From Fistularia commersonii (taxonomy: Eukaryota > Chordata > Actinopteri > Syngnathiformes > Fistulariidae): DNA of 64,000 bases. Below are positions 24,252 to 39,430 of the stretch, in pieces (within the stretch, counting starts at the first letter, position 1; each line of letters starts with the position of its first letter). Where the stretch lies: assembly GCA_037954325.1 (NCBI GenBank), contig JBBMNZ010000017.1, positions 11,054,001-11,118,000 of the forward strand. The letters are read 5' to 3'. The notes beneath the pieces were generated by a model, which saw only the letters and a list, made by a program, of their open reading frames with translations, ran no database searches and was not told where the DNA came from. The translations under genes and the position numbers were made by a program.

Positions 24252-27200
24252 TTAAGTTCCTCCTGTGTGCAGAGACTCCACATAGACCAAGGCACTTTGC
24301 ATGGAGGTCAGACAGTAACCCTCTTCTCCTATCAAGTAGCTGAAATACAAAAAGGAGTGTTAAAATGTGTAACAAGAGTGTCAGTCTAGCTTTTTTTCAG
24401 CCTTAAACGGCACAAATATAGAGACAGAAAGACAAACAGATGGCAAAGATCTTGAATGTTAAGCAGCTGAATGCAAGAATCCAGAGACCACAAATATTCC
24501 AAATATCCCCAAACAATTCAGAGCAACAATCTATTCATTGGGTTGAAAATCCTCACATCAGCTTTTCCACACAGTGAGTAAAAGACCAAACGCTGACAGA
24601 GATGCCTTTTTCTTCTTCACTGATCAAGCACTTCTAATTAAATTAAAAAGATGAGCAGCACGAGAGGATTGACGGATAGTTTCACCCATGTGAATCACAA
24701 CCAGCCACAACACTAGGTCCTTGTTCTGATTTGTTGCCCCTATTTGTAAGCTTGCTGTATCCAGCATTTTTTATATATGGTTTAGGGTATATTTGTCCTC
24801 AATCTTCCCCGGACAGACCTCCGTGGGAGCACAGCAGGGGTGCAACTCCAAGACTGTGCAAACAAAATATATGGGCATAACAATGTGATCATGCTTAATC
24901 TACACACTGCAGGAAGCGCTTAGTCAAATAGGGCAACTTGACACAACTTTTTGCTTCATCAAACAAAAGGAAACCTTGTGACAGTTCAAACCCAATTTAA
25001 TTAGATATGCCTCTTGGATACATGGAGGATGATCATATCATTCATTCATTCATTGGAGAAACATCAAAAGTAGGCGGTCTGGTGTGAAGTGGACGATCTG
25101 ACTACCTGACATGGTAACGAAACAGAAACAAATGAAACGGGCTTTGCCAGATCAGCTGCACATGTTTGTTTTTCGTCATCACAGATCATCATCCAGATGG
25201 GACTACAATATGATTCTGAGCACATTTAAAATAGAACGACAAACGAAAACCTCAACCGTGAGGACTGAGCCAGATTTAAATCCCAATGCGAGCAGCGTGA
25301 ACATATACTGATCGTGGCGATGTGCATGGCAGTGTGAAAGCACATGGCAGGGGAGAGGATGGAAAAACACTGATCAAGATCCAATGTAATTATGAGAAGA
25401 TTGAATAGTTCCTGGTTCTCTCAAACAGCAGGAACACTTGGGAGAGGGGATAAAGGCTACAGTCTGCAGTGATAGCACCTACTGCACACACTCAGTATCG
25501 CTTAACAAAAGGTGCTATTCATTGATATTCATTGTGGCAACATATTACCAGTCTGAGCCATGAAGTAAGAAGTGCATATACAGTATATCAATAATGTTTT
25601 CATTCTTAATATCACAAGAAGTCCAGTTAAAATAGCCTACTTTTCATAATGTTCACTGGCAGCTGCAGACATACAATGTGTCAGAAGCACTTTTTGTTTT
25701 AATGTCAAAGTTAATAGTTAGCCATGCCGATGACACGACTATATCATACACCCCAAGATAACTGTTTTAGTCTTTTTGTTGAAAAATCTGTGAGTCAATT
25801 ACCGATCATTATTCTGTGCATGGATTCTCTGACAGATGGAAATTTTTCCATTCGGAAAAAGGTAACATTTATTACATGTGTGAAGTGTATTGACCAGTCG
25901 CGGGCTGAAAAGTACCAACTTTGTCATGAAAGATGGTCATCATGCCAACAGGCCCGCTTCACAGCTGACCTTGGGCGATGACTCCATTTGACAGGAGAAA
26001 GAGTTGCGTGCAGGTGGACATTTGACAAACTTGTGTTGTTGTTGCAAAACAATAGAGACCGTCACTGACCACTCTGGCCCGTCATGACTCACCCTTCATG
26101 AATGAACTCCTCCAACGCAGCACATTCAGACACCAACCGAGGACACTGGCAGTGCAGGACCACGAAGGACAGAATTGGCAGCAGGTCATCTGCCCCGCTG
26201 TCCCAGAGGAAAGCGACATAGGGGGGGGGAAAAAGAAAAAGAGTAAATAAAAATGCAAGTTCAGAGACAGAGCGATCGCAGGCACCCCCAGGGGAGTGAA
26301 CAGAAACTAAATCAAACAGGGCTCTTAATGGGATGCGTGTTCAGGAATGGAAATGATAAAGGTTTTTTTTTCCTGGCTCTCCCTCCCTGAGATCTGCTGG
26401 GAGGACAAATTGCAGGCTAGGAGATGATGACGGCCTGATAGCATTCTCCCTGTGTGCACACAGTGGCCATTTGTTTATCACTACTCACACGCAGGGCCCA
26501 GCGCTCGCTTCACAGTTTGCGTGAGAAGGTAGCATTGCTGGCCCTCCACTCAGCCCGACACATGCAACTGGATATCCTCCTCGTGCAGGTTTAGAAGGTG
26601 TGGAGGGGCTCATGTAACTACTCTTGAGTTGGACCTTTTTAATCACTCAGCTGTGACCCAGAATTATATTCTAATGTAATCTAATTCTATAAATGGTCAG
26701 ATGTGAAAACACATTTCACAGAGGAAATAGATGCAAAGTCTATGGTTTGCAACACATTGTAATTTTACATTAACCACTGTTCCAACTCATTTAAAAGGTA
26801 ATTTTGCAAGACTTATTAATAGAGCAAATGCAGATGCTAATAATTGTCATTTTGATCAATTTTTTGAAAAAATAAATACATAAGATATTTTTGGGGTAAA
26901 GATTGAAATGTATATCTAGTAGTTGTCAAGTTATGAGTTCTGATTTTCCAGGTGGTTATTAGTCTAAGAGTCATCCAAGTAAATTAAAGGTTTCCATTTT
27001 TTACTTTCAGTAAAATGAACTGAATCATTTGGGTAGATACTATTGTCCATCTTTGAAAATGCATATTGTGGTATTTTCCACTCTCTGTCCCATATAGCCA
27101 GTCACTTATTACAACCCACGTCACAGACGTCTTAAGAAAATAAGTGTTTAATTGATTTTCCCAAATATTATTTTCTGGGCAACTATTTTCCATGAGTGGA

Positions 27201-30200
27201 AAATTCCTCTCCGTGACTAATACTAATGTTTTTCAGGAAATATTGAGTTGCAATAACTAAATGACATGATACAACTGTCACAATGACAAATAACCGTAAA
27301 ATCCAAGAAGCAACCAAAGACAGAGACTCGGCCGGCGTGGACACGCTGATCAATAAAACCAAAGATCAGTGACTCAAACTCCACAATTTATGATAAAGCA
27401 GCCAAGTAGTTTCTACATGACAGTGCCGATGGTTAAATAAACAAACAGTAATGAAAACATGACTCGCATGGTGAAGGTAGTTTGCGTACGACATGTGAAA
27501 ACAAAGTTACACAAACATTGAGAACTGAACACGCAACTGAGGTACACGCCAGATCTTTTGCCATCTAAACTTTACAATTTATAAATCCCCATTCAAAACT
27601 ATTAGTGACCGAAAAATGGTCAAGGTGACAGTATGTCTTCAGATAATGAGAAGCAGTCTATACATGAGGCTGCTCCTCAAGCCACATTCAGGAGTGTAAG
27701 CAGAGTAATGTGCAGCCAACCCCTGGAATGTCGCTGAAGGACAAAATTTCAAGTTCACTCCTGAATGGAAGTGTTTACAGCACGGGAGGTGCCAGTGGCC
27801 ACTGGCGCAATTGGGCCATTTTCAAATACAATGGATCTGTGATGACCTGGCAATGCCAATGGTTGCCTTTGAAACACAGGCAAAGATGCTGGGTTTGATT
27901 AATATGTTCATTCTGGCTGCGGCACAGCAACTTATTCCAAAGATTACGGACTTAAGTTCCTGTCAGACAGCATTGCGTTGTTGGTCTCTGAAGAACCAAA
28001 GAAATAAAGTCATCAGTTCATTCTTGTTGGCTGCAGTTTGACGCCCGTTGCCAGGACTCAAAACAAGCGTATTGAGTTTAAATTTGATAGGGTTTGGGCC
28101 GACACACACACGAAACACAAAAATATAAAAGTGATAGATAGATGGGTCAATATTTACATGGAGGAACCATAAATCACACATTGGACACAGTTCTATCAAT
28201 GTGCCCAGTATAATGAGTAGTCCACTTAATCAATTTGACACACCAATCATTATAATACTGTGATAAATTGTTTTAGTCCTGATTTTATGATGAACCTCTG
28301 TTCATTCTTTGTCTAACCTTTGTTTTAAGTCATTTCAAACATGTTCAGCTAACTCACAGTTCATTGCTAGATTTTCCTTTTTGTTGGTTTTCTGGACAAT
28401 ACCGGCCATTTCAATTTTTTTTGGTTGCTTATTTCATTTTTACTGGTTTTCAAAAGTGAATGATCGCTGATAATATTAACAAATAATATTAACAATAAAT
28501 ATATTGATAAAATGTTTTTCATCAATAAAATGCTATACAACTAATTTAGCAAAGATCCATCTACTGTCATCAAAAAGCAAAAGCAAGGCTTTAAACTAGA
28601 TTATTATACTTGTATGTCTCCTCTACTCTGCCAGCGCTATTCAAGTCAAACTCGCTTGAGTTCACATGACTTGACGCAAGAGGCACAAACCTGGCTTCTC
28701 TAAAAATAAAAAAATAAATAAATAAGCATTCCAGTTGACTATTTCACATTGACCTTAAATACTTGTAAAATGCCAATACACAAAATAAACCATTAACCCA
28801 TGGTAAAAAAAAAAAAAACTTGTCTGGATTTTAATTGACTTGGATTCTCTATTTGCTAAATTATTGATGCCAAAATATTATCAGTCCACCGGAGAGCTTC
28901 CACTGTCCATGGATAAGTGCACGGCCATCTGATGCAAAACCCCCCGTCCCTGCCGAATACAAGCTTTGTAAAGCAGGACATCACTAAACTCTGTTCTCTA
29001 TTGCAACCAATGAAACATTTGCTGACTCGCTGCACACCGTCATAGATTCCACCACTCTCAATCCCTTTTTTTTCTCTTGCCCATGTTCCTTGCCTGGCCC
29101 TGGGTTCCTTCCAAATCCAGACAGGGCGACCCACTTTCTGGCCTGGCCAGTAAGAGGCACTCCATAGGGGGGCAATAGGTCCAGGACAGCCCCTGCTGTG
29201 CAAGGCCTGAGTGAGCCATGATGAGAGCTGACAAGGCAACGACCACAGAAGAAGCCTGGGATCATGTTTGGGTAGTTCCACTGCGGTTTGTGATGATCTT
29301 TCAATGTGGAGGGGGGTCTCTTACATTAATAACCTTCCCTCCCCTATTATAATGTTTGTTTTCCCTGTTGTGTAAATATTGAACGGACCCTGCAAGTTTT
29401 TACATGATGACGTGTCTGCGTGGGACCCAAGTTTTCCAGTAACAAGCCCTCTGTTAGTGATTTTCCCCCTCTGTCATCCAGGTAATCAACAAGACCTCAA
29501 AGAAAACGCATGTGCAACTTGATTAACTCACATTGCAGCTGTTTTGAATGTAGAGTCCACCTCATGAAGACATCTGTAGTCCTCAGCACAAGCACAGATC
29601 AGGCGTAGTGTCCTCACTGAAAAAGGGACAATAATGTTAAACTGTTGAATTCTTGTACCAAACCATTCTTTTTTGTGGTTTGCCATAAAGCAGTGGAAGA
29701 AGTGACTTGGTTTAAACAACTAGTACATCCAAGAACACCCATGATAAAACCCATTTGGGAGAACATACACTGATGAGATTTGGTTTAGATGGCTCAAAAG
29801 ATGTCTTGTGATGAATCTTGCCAGCCTTTTATTGTGAATTAAACTGTGTTTCATTACAGGTCACTTGTCACTAACTTAAGGACCAGCAAACAAAAAAAAA
29901 ATCCAAAATTTACTGAACTGAAATTTTAAACCTACCCAAAAATTTAAATTAAATAAAGACTCCAGATCATGAAATTGAACAGCCGGGTTTTATATGTGGT
30001 AATAATACTTTTTCCTGTATGAAAAGGGGGGTTTTTATATATGGTGATAATATTTTTTCCTGTATCAAACAGAGTGTACACAAACATGGGACACATATCT
30101 AAACACCAACATTTTCATGCTACACTGCACCGGATCTGCACTTAAATCAGGGATGGAGGTCCCTTTCACTTTTATTTGTTTCAATGGCACAATACGGATT

Positions 30201-33200
30201 CAAGACTATTCTTTCAGAACAATCGTTGGTTTGCAAAGTTATATGCTGCCATTTTTGCACTGGCTCAGCGCCGCGAGAGCAGTGATAGAATACAACCAAA
30301 AGAAGCAGTAGATTTGTTCAACATCACGGATGTCTGATGAAAAACCTGAGGGGAGTTCTGTCAATAACTTGGAAAAGCAATTAGTCAAATTAGCCCGATT
30401 ACACTAGCAATAACCTGTGGTGTTCGGGATTCTAAACTGAATTGAAATATAGCCACAATACATAACGTGCATCCTTTTTGTTCTAAAACAGATCCCTAAA
30501 ATCTCCCTATCAATCTCCAGCAAGTATATAGCATTTAAAGGAAATACCTGAATAAAAGAGGGGAGAAAAATTTACTCACACATGGCTTTGTTCAATTAAA
30601 GATACAATTACGCCTGTAAAAATAAAGAAAAGGCCTAGTTGATCTCCTTGTGAAACGAGATGGTGAGAACAGAAGATCTAAGATAGTTTGTGAGAGGGTT
30701 CATCTTTAGGGCAGCCTCATCTTCACATAACAGCTTGGCCAACTTGTGTTTAACCCCAAAACTGTGTAAATTGGCATCTGCATTTAAGAGGAGTTGGAAA
30801 TGTCGGCAACAGCAAACACTTGGGTGGCTGTGAAGCTCGTCCATTAGTTCAATATGCAAAGAAAAACAAGAAGAGCTACTTTTAGCCGAACGCCTCGGTG
30901 TCAAGGAAGGAGACGTTCAGACGGACGGCAAGAAACGAAGGAAGGCAGTTACAAGGAGGGGGCACATCGTAGCAGGGGAGCCCCGGATGAACTCATTAAA
31001 CAGATTAATGTACAGTGGAGATCGGCGGTGTGAAAACCATCTGCATCCACGAGGACTGCAAAGATGGGAAGAAATTGGTGCTTCAGACGACTCGTGTTTG
31101 TGCGACACTGCTGGATGAACTCGAGATCCATGGCAGTTCAAATTCATGGAATTTACAGTCTGTCGGGTTTGGGGCTGGTCCAGGTTATAACATTAAAAAA
31201 AAAAGAAAAAGCTCAGTGAGGTCAATGTTACAGTAATGGGAAAAAAAGTTTGTATCAGCACCCTGTAAATCAAATTAATTAACATCATGTGCTCAATTCC
31301 AAACTCAATGGTGAGTTAGGTGGTCTCTTCCAGGATGATTCAGTGTCTACATGATTCTTACAGCATCGGGTGTGATTGATATGCTATTTCCTCTATTTTC
31401 CAGCCAGTACACCCCTTTCAGAAAACTGATGATCAACATATCTGTCAGCAGCAGCAGTTGCCACCACAATTTGGAGGGACATCATTTGGAAGAAAAGGAA
31501 TGAGCTTTTCGCTTTGGGGAGAATTAAAAGGCAGACGGCTATCAATGAGGATCCTGAATATAGTGATTCTTTTGGACAGCACTCAGGGCCAGTTGCCTGT
31601 TGTCTCTCTTTCTGCTTTTGATCATTGAGGTTTGTTCTACGACTCTACGCTCTTTTCTGCTGCCATAAAGGAAGAAAATTTTTCAATAACAAATGGACAA
31701 CACAGTAAGGTTAGAATAGTGAACGATTCTGACAGTAATCAACATCATGCCGGTGAGTATGCTGCAAAACTGAGAGAAGAAAGTTTCTAGAAATGAGGCA
31801 CATACTGGTGTCTTTCTGTTCATAAAACCAACTGTCAAATTTCAGATTTTTACGACATGCACGTCAGTTAATGTATGTTGTATCAGGACACCTTCAATTT
31901 TTTAACTATATTTATCTTCAAATTGGTAATCACTTTTTCTTTGATTCACTGAGAATTCCAAAAAGAACTGGTGCCACCTCTGATTTATTTTGGGCCAGCA
32001 AAAAGAACCCTGAGTGACTTGTGGAATCTATAAAAATCCCAAATACAGAGAGTAAATAGCATGTTCACTCTTACTGATTGCAGGTTTGGTTGCTGTGTGT
32101 TTTGCCATGAATAATTGTATAAATGACAACAGGTGCAATTATGGTGGTGACGGCGGTCTTAAGATGCTTTAAGAGTTTCAGCAGCAGAGTTTCCTTGAAA
32201 AGCACAAATAAACATCTCTGGAACTACAGGATTTGGTGGATAAGAGAATGTAACATTATATTAAGCCGCTGTCGTTAAATTTGAACATTACATACCCCTA
32301 AAAAACACGAGAAGACATTTGGTGAAGGAGAAACAAGGCTTTTGGGAAAGCAAGAAGAATAAGTAATGTCAATCAATACAAGATTTCATTACATGGGGAA
32401 ATGTCATTTTTTACTTTAAAATGTTCACACAGGTAAATTTTTATTTTCACTTCTTGTATCCTGCAAACAAGACTACAAATTGCTTACTTATGAACCTACT
32501 AAATTATCAAGGTTATTTTTCACCCAGTCACTTGCTGCAAAAGTAAAGCCGCGACTTTAAATTTACTCAAAATGACGCAGGTCTTCAGTGATTTAAGCAT
32601 CTTGTGTTGCGGTTTTCATTGCTAACCTGATGGTGTCAACACTGAATGACAAACTCACCAATACACTCTAGCTTCCTCTGTGGGCAGCAGTCTTTTGTGA
32701 GAAGCTTAAGCTCCTGGACAGCACACTCGTAAGGGTAGGAACCTTGCAGCGCAGAAGCATCTGGAGGATACAGTTTGAAGGGGACACCAAATTCGGCAGG
32801 GGAGGCGTTCTGGTACAGTTTCATGCTGGACTCGAACGCCAGCTCCCTTTCTCTGTGGACCTTCCTACAGAGGAGAGAGAAAAAGGTTATCAAATGGGTC
32901 AAGGACTTGTCATAACAGGCTTTGTTGTCAACAAGACACTCAAATACTGGATGATGTTATTCCTTCTCAGAGAAATTAATGTGGGACAAAGGTTTGTGAA
33001 TCTCATTATTATTTCCAACAATATTTCAGAATGTAGAAAAAAAAATGGCATTACTTTTCAAATAGCTGGTGACTTATAAGGCAAAATATATTAACATACA
33101 AAATTAAATTAAAAAGGGGCATATACAGTATAGCATACGCATGAATTTTATCAATATATTTTTCAATAGGTGTGGCACATTTTGCTCGGTGCAGCTTCTA

Positions 33201-36200
33201 TCCAAACCAACCAACAATGAAAAATTCCCCTTTTTAGGTCCAAGCTCTTGATCTTGTTGGTTTGTTGAATTAATTTCAGTGTTGGATTCCATGTTCTTCT
33301 TGCTATCATTTTCTCTGTTGTGTCTATCTGATTTTCACACATGCAGTGATATCATTGAGAATGGGTGTGAAACAATATCCACTGTGAGATTTGGGCTAGA
33401 GCGTTTCATTAAATATTCCACCTAGATTGAACCACTTCCTTATTCCGATTAAAAGGCAATAATGTGCCTCTTTTCTTGGACACTATAGGCAATGATGATT
33501 AATTCTCTCTTTTTAGTTAAAAATATTCACTTCCTTCACATCCTATTTTCTCTCTATTGTCCCCATTCTGTCACATTTCCACAAACATTTTCTCTTTATC
33601 ACTGTCTGTTTTTACGCTGTTCTTTCAACTGTTTCCAGGGATCCTTCTTCTGACCACATTTCTTATGACTGTTTGTACACAAACACACCTCAATCTGATT
33701 TAAATTATCCATCAATTGTTTATCTTCTGACCAACTTGTATCGCCTTCATTTTTCCATTTGTCACTGTATAGGATTTGGTGGCCTCAGATTTGTTGGTAT
33801 TCCAAGCTAGGACACTGCAATGGTTTTCACATGTTTTACTTGACTGTCCAGTGACAATTTCTGGTTTCTGGACATGTTCCGACATAACATTTCATTGAAT
33901 ACAAAATAGTTTGGCCCGTTTCAGTGTAAAACATTGGGAAACATTTCACAAAGTATTGGTTTCCATTGGAAAATGAAGTGTTTGTTTCTGTCGTGTTGTT
34001 TTCATGTGAATGGCAAGGTGATGACTTGCTATGATCAATAATTCATTCAAGTCATGTTTTGTTTTTTTGGGAGAAATTGTGGAAAATTACAAGCCACACA
34101 AGTATTGTGGCATGTGGTTATATTTGCATTAATTGTCATTTCCAAGGTATACCTACATACATTCTGTTGGTTATGGTAAAGTCTAATTTTTATGTTACAT
34201 GAGAAGAACTAAAAATTTAAAGTTTGTAATTATATTTTGAAAATTCAATTTGCTTTCTTTTGTTTCCCTTTTCCCCCCAGGGTGGTTTGGGGGGTTATGA
34301 AATGGTTTTTTTAAAAGATATTTTAAACTTTAGTGACTGGGGAGAGCGAAAACAAGCTGAGAGGGCAACTGCTGACCACACGCTAGACAGAAATCACTTC
34401 AATCTTTGAGTTACCTGCAGAGAAGTAGACATTATTAATAGTCTTCCTGCTCAATCCATGCTTTTGTAACTAAATGGCCAAATGACAAAGTGCATCTATT
34501 TTATTTCCGTTTGAAAGTCATGCTGCTTCTGTGTTGCATTCCAACTGTGACATTTTCAAACTTTTGCACAGCGTCAGCCCTGTCTTCACTGTGTTCACCA
34601 TTGGTGAGTCATTTTCCCTTGGGTTTTGTCTTTATCCTAGACATGATGTAATTTTTTTCAAATGTTTTAATAAAGTAAAACAAAATCTTTAAAGGTAGTT
34701 TAATTCATGCACTTTGTGTTCACTCCATACCTATTGTCATCCAGGGTTACCTTCCATTAATTAAACACTTGAAACATTGAGGTAGGGATGTGAGAGGATT
34801 GAGATTGTTAGCTGTTTATTTACGGCATTTTAATGCTTTGCTCTTTTTGTGTTAAAACTCATATCCGATTTGATCCCCTAGGTGTTCATTAATCAGGCAT
34901 CTGACAAGACCAGACTCAGCATGTTCAGCTCTTGCAGCCCTAACAGGGTAGAAAACAATTCCAGATGGACTTTGAGGCATCAAGTTTGTGTCAGAAGCCA
35001 AAACAAAAAATACAGATGCGAGTCCCCCTTTCAGAAAACCAGATTGAAATGGTTACGCTTCCCATTTACAGCATCTATTTTCTATATTCAGTGATTTAAC
35101 TATGAAATACAAAAAGAAAATGTTAATTTTTTTAAGAATGACTCAATAATTGAACCATTGAACCAAGATATATGTTGGCTTAATTTGAGTCACACTGCCA
35201 CCCGCAGGACAGAAAGGACAACTGATGCAACCTTTTCAATTATGTTTTTTCTCGCTCTGAAACATGCACGGTAGTAGCTACCTGGCTCAGAATTTTGAAA
35301 AGCTGTGCTTGGGAAACAAATTCATTTACTAGACATGAACATCTAACTTTAACTGTACTTTGATGATAACTATAAAACACTAACTGCCATAAATCTGTTG
35401 CTTCCTCTCAGACCATTTTGACATTAAATTGGAGGTAAACCGGAGTGTATTAATCAACAGAACATTCATGCGGGATGTTCTTTGACAAAAACGACACAAA
35501 ATGGAAACAAATCTTTTTTTTACATGACTGATACTGTTTTGCAATTTAAGTTATACTCAGTAGAAAAAAGGAGGTACTCTATTGGTTCGTGTTTGAGTTC
35601 GTTTAGGCCCCTGTACTGACATAGGCACTGTCTGCCAGCACTAAAAGGCTACAAATTAACCAATTTTGGTGATTATTAAATCCCCATCTGACTTCACTTA
35701 TGGAACAATGTGAAACAAATAGTTTGTATATCATTAGCAATTCTGATCAGATTCTAAAGGACTTCTCTGGTAGAACCCTGACTGCTTGCTGTACATGTTT
35801 ATGTATTTAGTGTCTCTCCAGCCGCTAGTCTTCAACTAACAGTCTGCATTTTTCATGGGATTGTGGGAGGAAGTCGGTGAACCTGGAGTGAACGCAATGC
35901 CTGCGGGGGGAGAATACAAGGCCTCCACACAGAAAGGCCACAGGAATCCATTGCTAAACCTCTGCACCAGATTGCTGCTCTGAAACTAAACTATACGGAA
36001 ACTTAATCTAGACATGGATCTAAGAAATAATGAAGAATTAACGACCATTTAAAAAGTCAAGTTTTTACGACGCTGAACTTGTTATCCATGCAAGAAGACA
36101 AAACTCCAGGAGAAACTCCAGAAGACAAAAATCACTCCTGCTGACACAATCCCATCCAGATTTGAAGCCACAATGAAATCACAACCACCAAAACCAGCAG

Positions 36201-39200
36201 AAACCATGGCCAATACAAATGTCGGGGTGGGGATGAAGGCTGGGATACGAGGATTTAGAAGACGCTACCTGAAAAGAGCCACCAAGGCACTCCAAAGGGG
36301 CACAAAGAAGGCCTCCTCAATGCTGGCGAGGCACAGGTCCTTGGAGCTTGCTGTGTTTAGACACTCAAAGGATAGCAAGCAAAGCGACAGAAGCTGATCT
36401 GAAACGTAAAGATACACTTGTAGTTAAGTATTTGTCAATTTCAAGCAAAATGATCAAACAAAGACAAATTTTCTTAGTGAGAGAATTTTTTCAAGTAACC
36501 ATCCTCCCATCTTGATCTCACCGATGGCGATGTGAATATCTTTGACGATGGCCTTCAGATGCTCTTTCAGAGCTCTCATCTCCAGCTCCGAGATATGCTC
36601 CCTGTCCAGCTCCGACATTGCTGAAGGATCGAAGCTGAGTTCGGTGTCGGAGCCGGTGTCGTCCATGGTACCGTGCAGCGGTGGCCAGTCCAGCTGTGTC
36701 AGGAACTGCTCCAGGTCTTCAAAGGAGTTCTCGCGGTCTACAGACACCTGTGTGTTGGGCTCCGCCCCGTCCTCCTCATCGTCGTGGGTGTTGAGGTCAT
36801 GGGAGAATGATGGTGATAAGGAAGAGTCTGTACCAATGCTTGTGTTCACAGCCCTGATGGGTTTCCTGGGTGTATCTGAAAAGAAGGAGCCATGAAAGTA
36901 GTGCAAAGCCTCAGCTCTGACTGTTCCTTATTAATGTGACTGAAATATGATTGGATGATAAGCATTAAACAAAGCTGATGACTGACATTGTGTCTAATTT
37001 CACATTGACTAAATTACAAAACGCATTTACCTTAAACTATTAATTTCACCAGAAAAATGACACTTTTTTTTGGACATACAATAAGCATCAATTATTGGCC
37101 GTACCTGGAGGTAGCAGGTTTTGGGCACTCTGAGATGGTCTCAGAGGGACAGTCTGAGTCGGAGGAAGCCCTTTGCTGACGATGGGGTAGAGCCTGTTGT
37201 AAATGCGATACTGGTGTTTCCTCAGCAGCTTCACGACCGGATGGTCCAGTTGGCTGAGGGTGAAGTGCAGACATTAAAAAAGATAAGTCAAGCAGCTTTT
37301 TCTTAGCATTAAAGCAATTTGAATTTTTAATAATTTTCAAATCCAGCTAATCCACCGATTCATTAACAGATCTTCTGATAATTCTTTTAATGGCAATCTG
37401 CTGCCTGAAGTTTTGTTCATCGGCAAATTTTCTGTTGGCTTGCTGTGTTTAGCATACCCCCTTTATCTCTGTGTAGTTTTCTGTGGTGTGATAAAATAGT
37501 TATCTCAGTATAGGTCCTAGTCACCAGATAGGTCAATAAAATTCAATGATTTAATCAGCAGTTGTCGGAAATTTAGTCAAATTCTTTATTATGATCAGGG
37601 ATCTATTTGGACCCATGACCAACACCCGAGAGATTTGATAAAGACATGTAAACAACTGATCTGCGATTATCTGTCTTATTAGGCGAGGTGACTTCACATG
37701 TATTGACTGGTGCTGCTTATGGGAGACATTGCTAGTCCAGCTTGGATGCAAGGCAAAATTTAACATTTGTGTGTTATATAAAGCTTGTTAAACTTTAAAT
37801 CCAAGACTAAGGACAAACGGCAATGGCACTGCTACTTATGAGCCAATCAGAACAAACGTTGCCACGCAGCATGTTAGTCAGAATTCTGTTTCCCACGTTT
37901 CAAATCATACACAGATTCAAACATTCTGGGAATTCAAATCTGACTTCTTTGCTAAGGATCTGATGTCAAGATTTTGTTGTTGGCTGTGTGTTCATAAAGC
38001 AACAATTGTGAGTTGCATGTTTCAGAATTTTGTGGAACTGCAAGCTTTATACATAACTTTAAGTTAAAAATATCTGCAAAAAATAATGAATGAATTGGTT
38101 TCATTTCCCAACTGACGCAACACATCAGAACTTTCCTACCTGAGTAGGAAGGTGACGAGGCCTGACACTAATGTGACATCACCAGGATTCTTCCTGAGAT
38201 TGGCTTTCCATAGTTTGGGCCAATCCTGAAGGGGAGGGGGAAAAAAAAATGAGCAACAATTTAAAGCTGACTAGAAAACAATTCTGCCAATCCCGGGTTT
38301 ATTCATACATATTAGATAACACATGAAAAATGAAATAGAAGTTTACAGATTTGTTTGGCTATCTGCACATGAATAAATATTGCATATCATAGACTTGTCG
38401 GCAGAACGGGTTGAGGAACTGTTCCTCCTTTAAATCACTAATTCCAAACTTACATGGTCTTGCTCATATTCCAACACATTTGTATAAAGAATACGTTGCT
38501 CCTGTTCCTCTGGGGTCATGGCTCCTGATGCTGCAAATCTCCTGTGGAAACCACCCAAAGCCTGTGTTTAATATAGTACAGCAACAAGCAACACATCTTC
38601 TCTTCCTGTTTTACAACAACTGGCAATTATGTCGCATTTCTGTGTGTGTATGCTATTGGGTATGCATATGAATAATAAAATTTGAGATGAAAAGGGGAGA
38701 CTTCTTATATTGAAGTCAGAGTCATAATTTGAAATTTTACTTTAACCTCAAAGTTATGACTCTGAAGTCAGAACCTTGTGTCAAATTAAAACAATTAAAC
38801 TATCCTTTGGAAGTACACCAAGGTGTGTTGTGCAGTGCTGAGGAAATAAAACTTATAGCATTTTTAAGACCCCCAGATTAGCCAAGTGGGTTTGAAAGCA
38901 AGGAAGGATGCTAAACAGATGACATTAAGGATGGCAGGAATAAATAAGGGTTTACTTTTGATATAAACTTATTTTCCATGCCAACATAGAGCTCTCCCAT
39001 TTAATCAGGAAACGAACATTACAACTTGTGGCACAGTATCATAACCAATACAGTGGTTTAAACAATTCTGGGCTGCAACAAATGAGCTTTCCTCCATCAT
39101 GTCATGATAAGTTCCTTGCTTCTTACTTTATCAGTCATTGGTCTTCAAAATGTGAGAAAATTCTGAAAACTGTCAGTATATATTTCTTCAAAAGGTCAGA

Positions 39201-39372
39201 TCATAATCAGTTTCCACTCATAAAAAAAAAAAATATATGGTCAGTTTTATCAAAGAATCTGGACTTATTCCTAATGGCTCAAACTGTTGTTGTCAACCAC
39301 TTCAAGTATCGAAAACTGGCACATTTCACATTGTAGCTAAAATTCATTTTACACTCAGTACTTGCAGAAATT

Positions 39373-39430
<58 letters not shown>

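Larger units (their letters stand above)
24340..36268. other. Large introns of the vps9d1 3' half
   Basis: Five introns of 1.7-3.4 kb separated by short exons. Mostly AT-rich sequence with no second gene recognised. ORFs at 28856-29304 and 30635-31147 (minus) are GC-richer but lack convincing splice context or family similarity. A tandem duplication is at 29987-30069 and a decayed interspersed repeat at 35838-35945. Confidence 0.5.

Noticed and set aside
28856..29304. Minus ORFs of 141 and 106 codons in a vps9d1 intron
   Set aside because: Two frames are open over the same GC-richer stretch, which argues for composition rather than coding; no domain or splice context.
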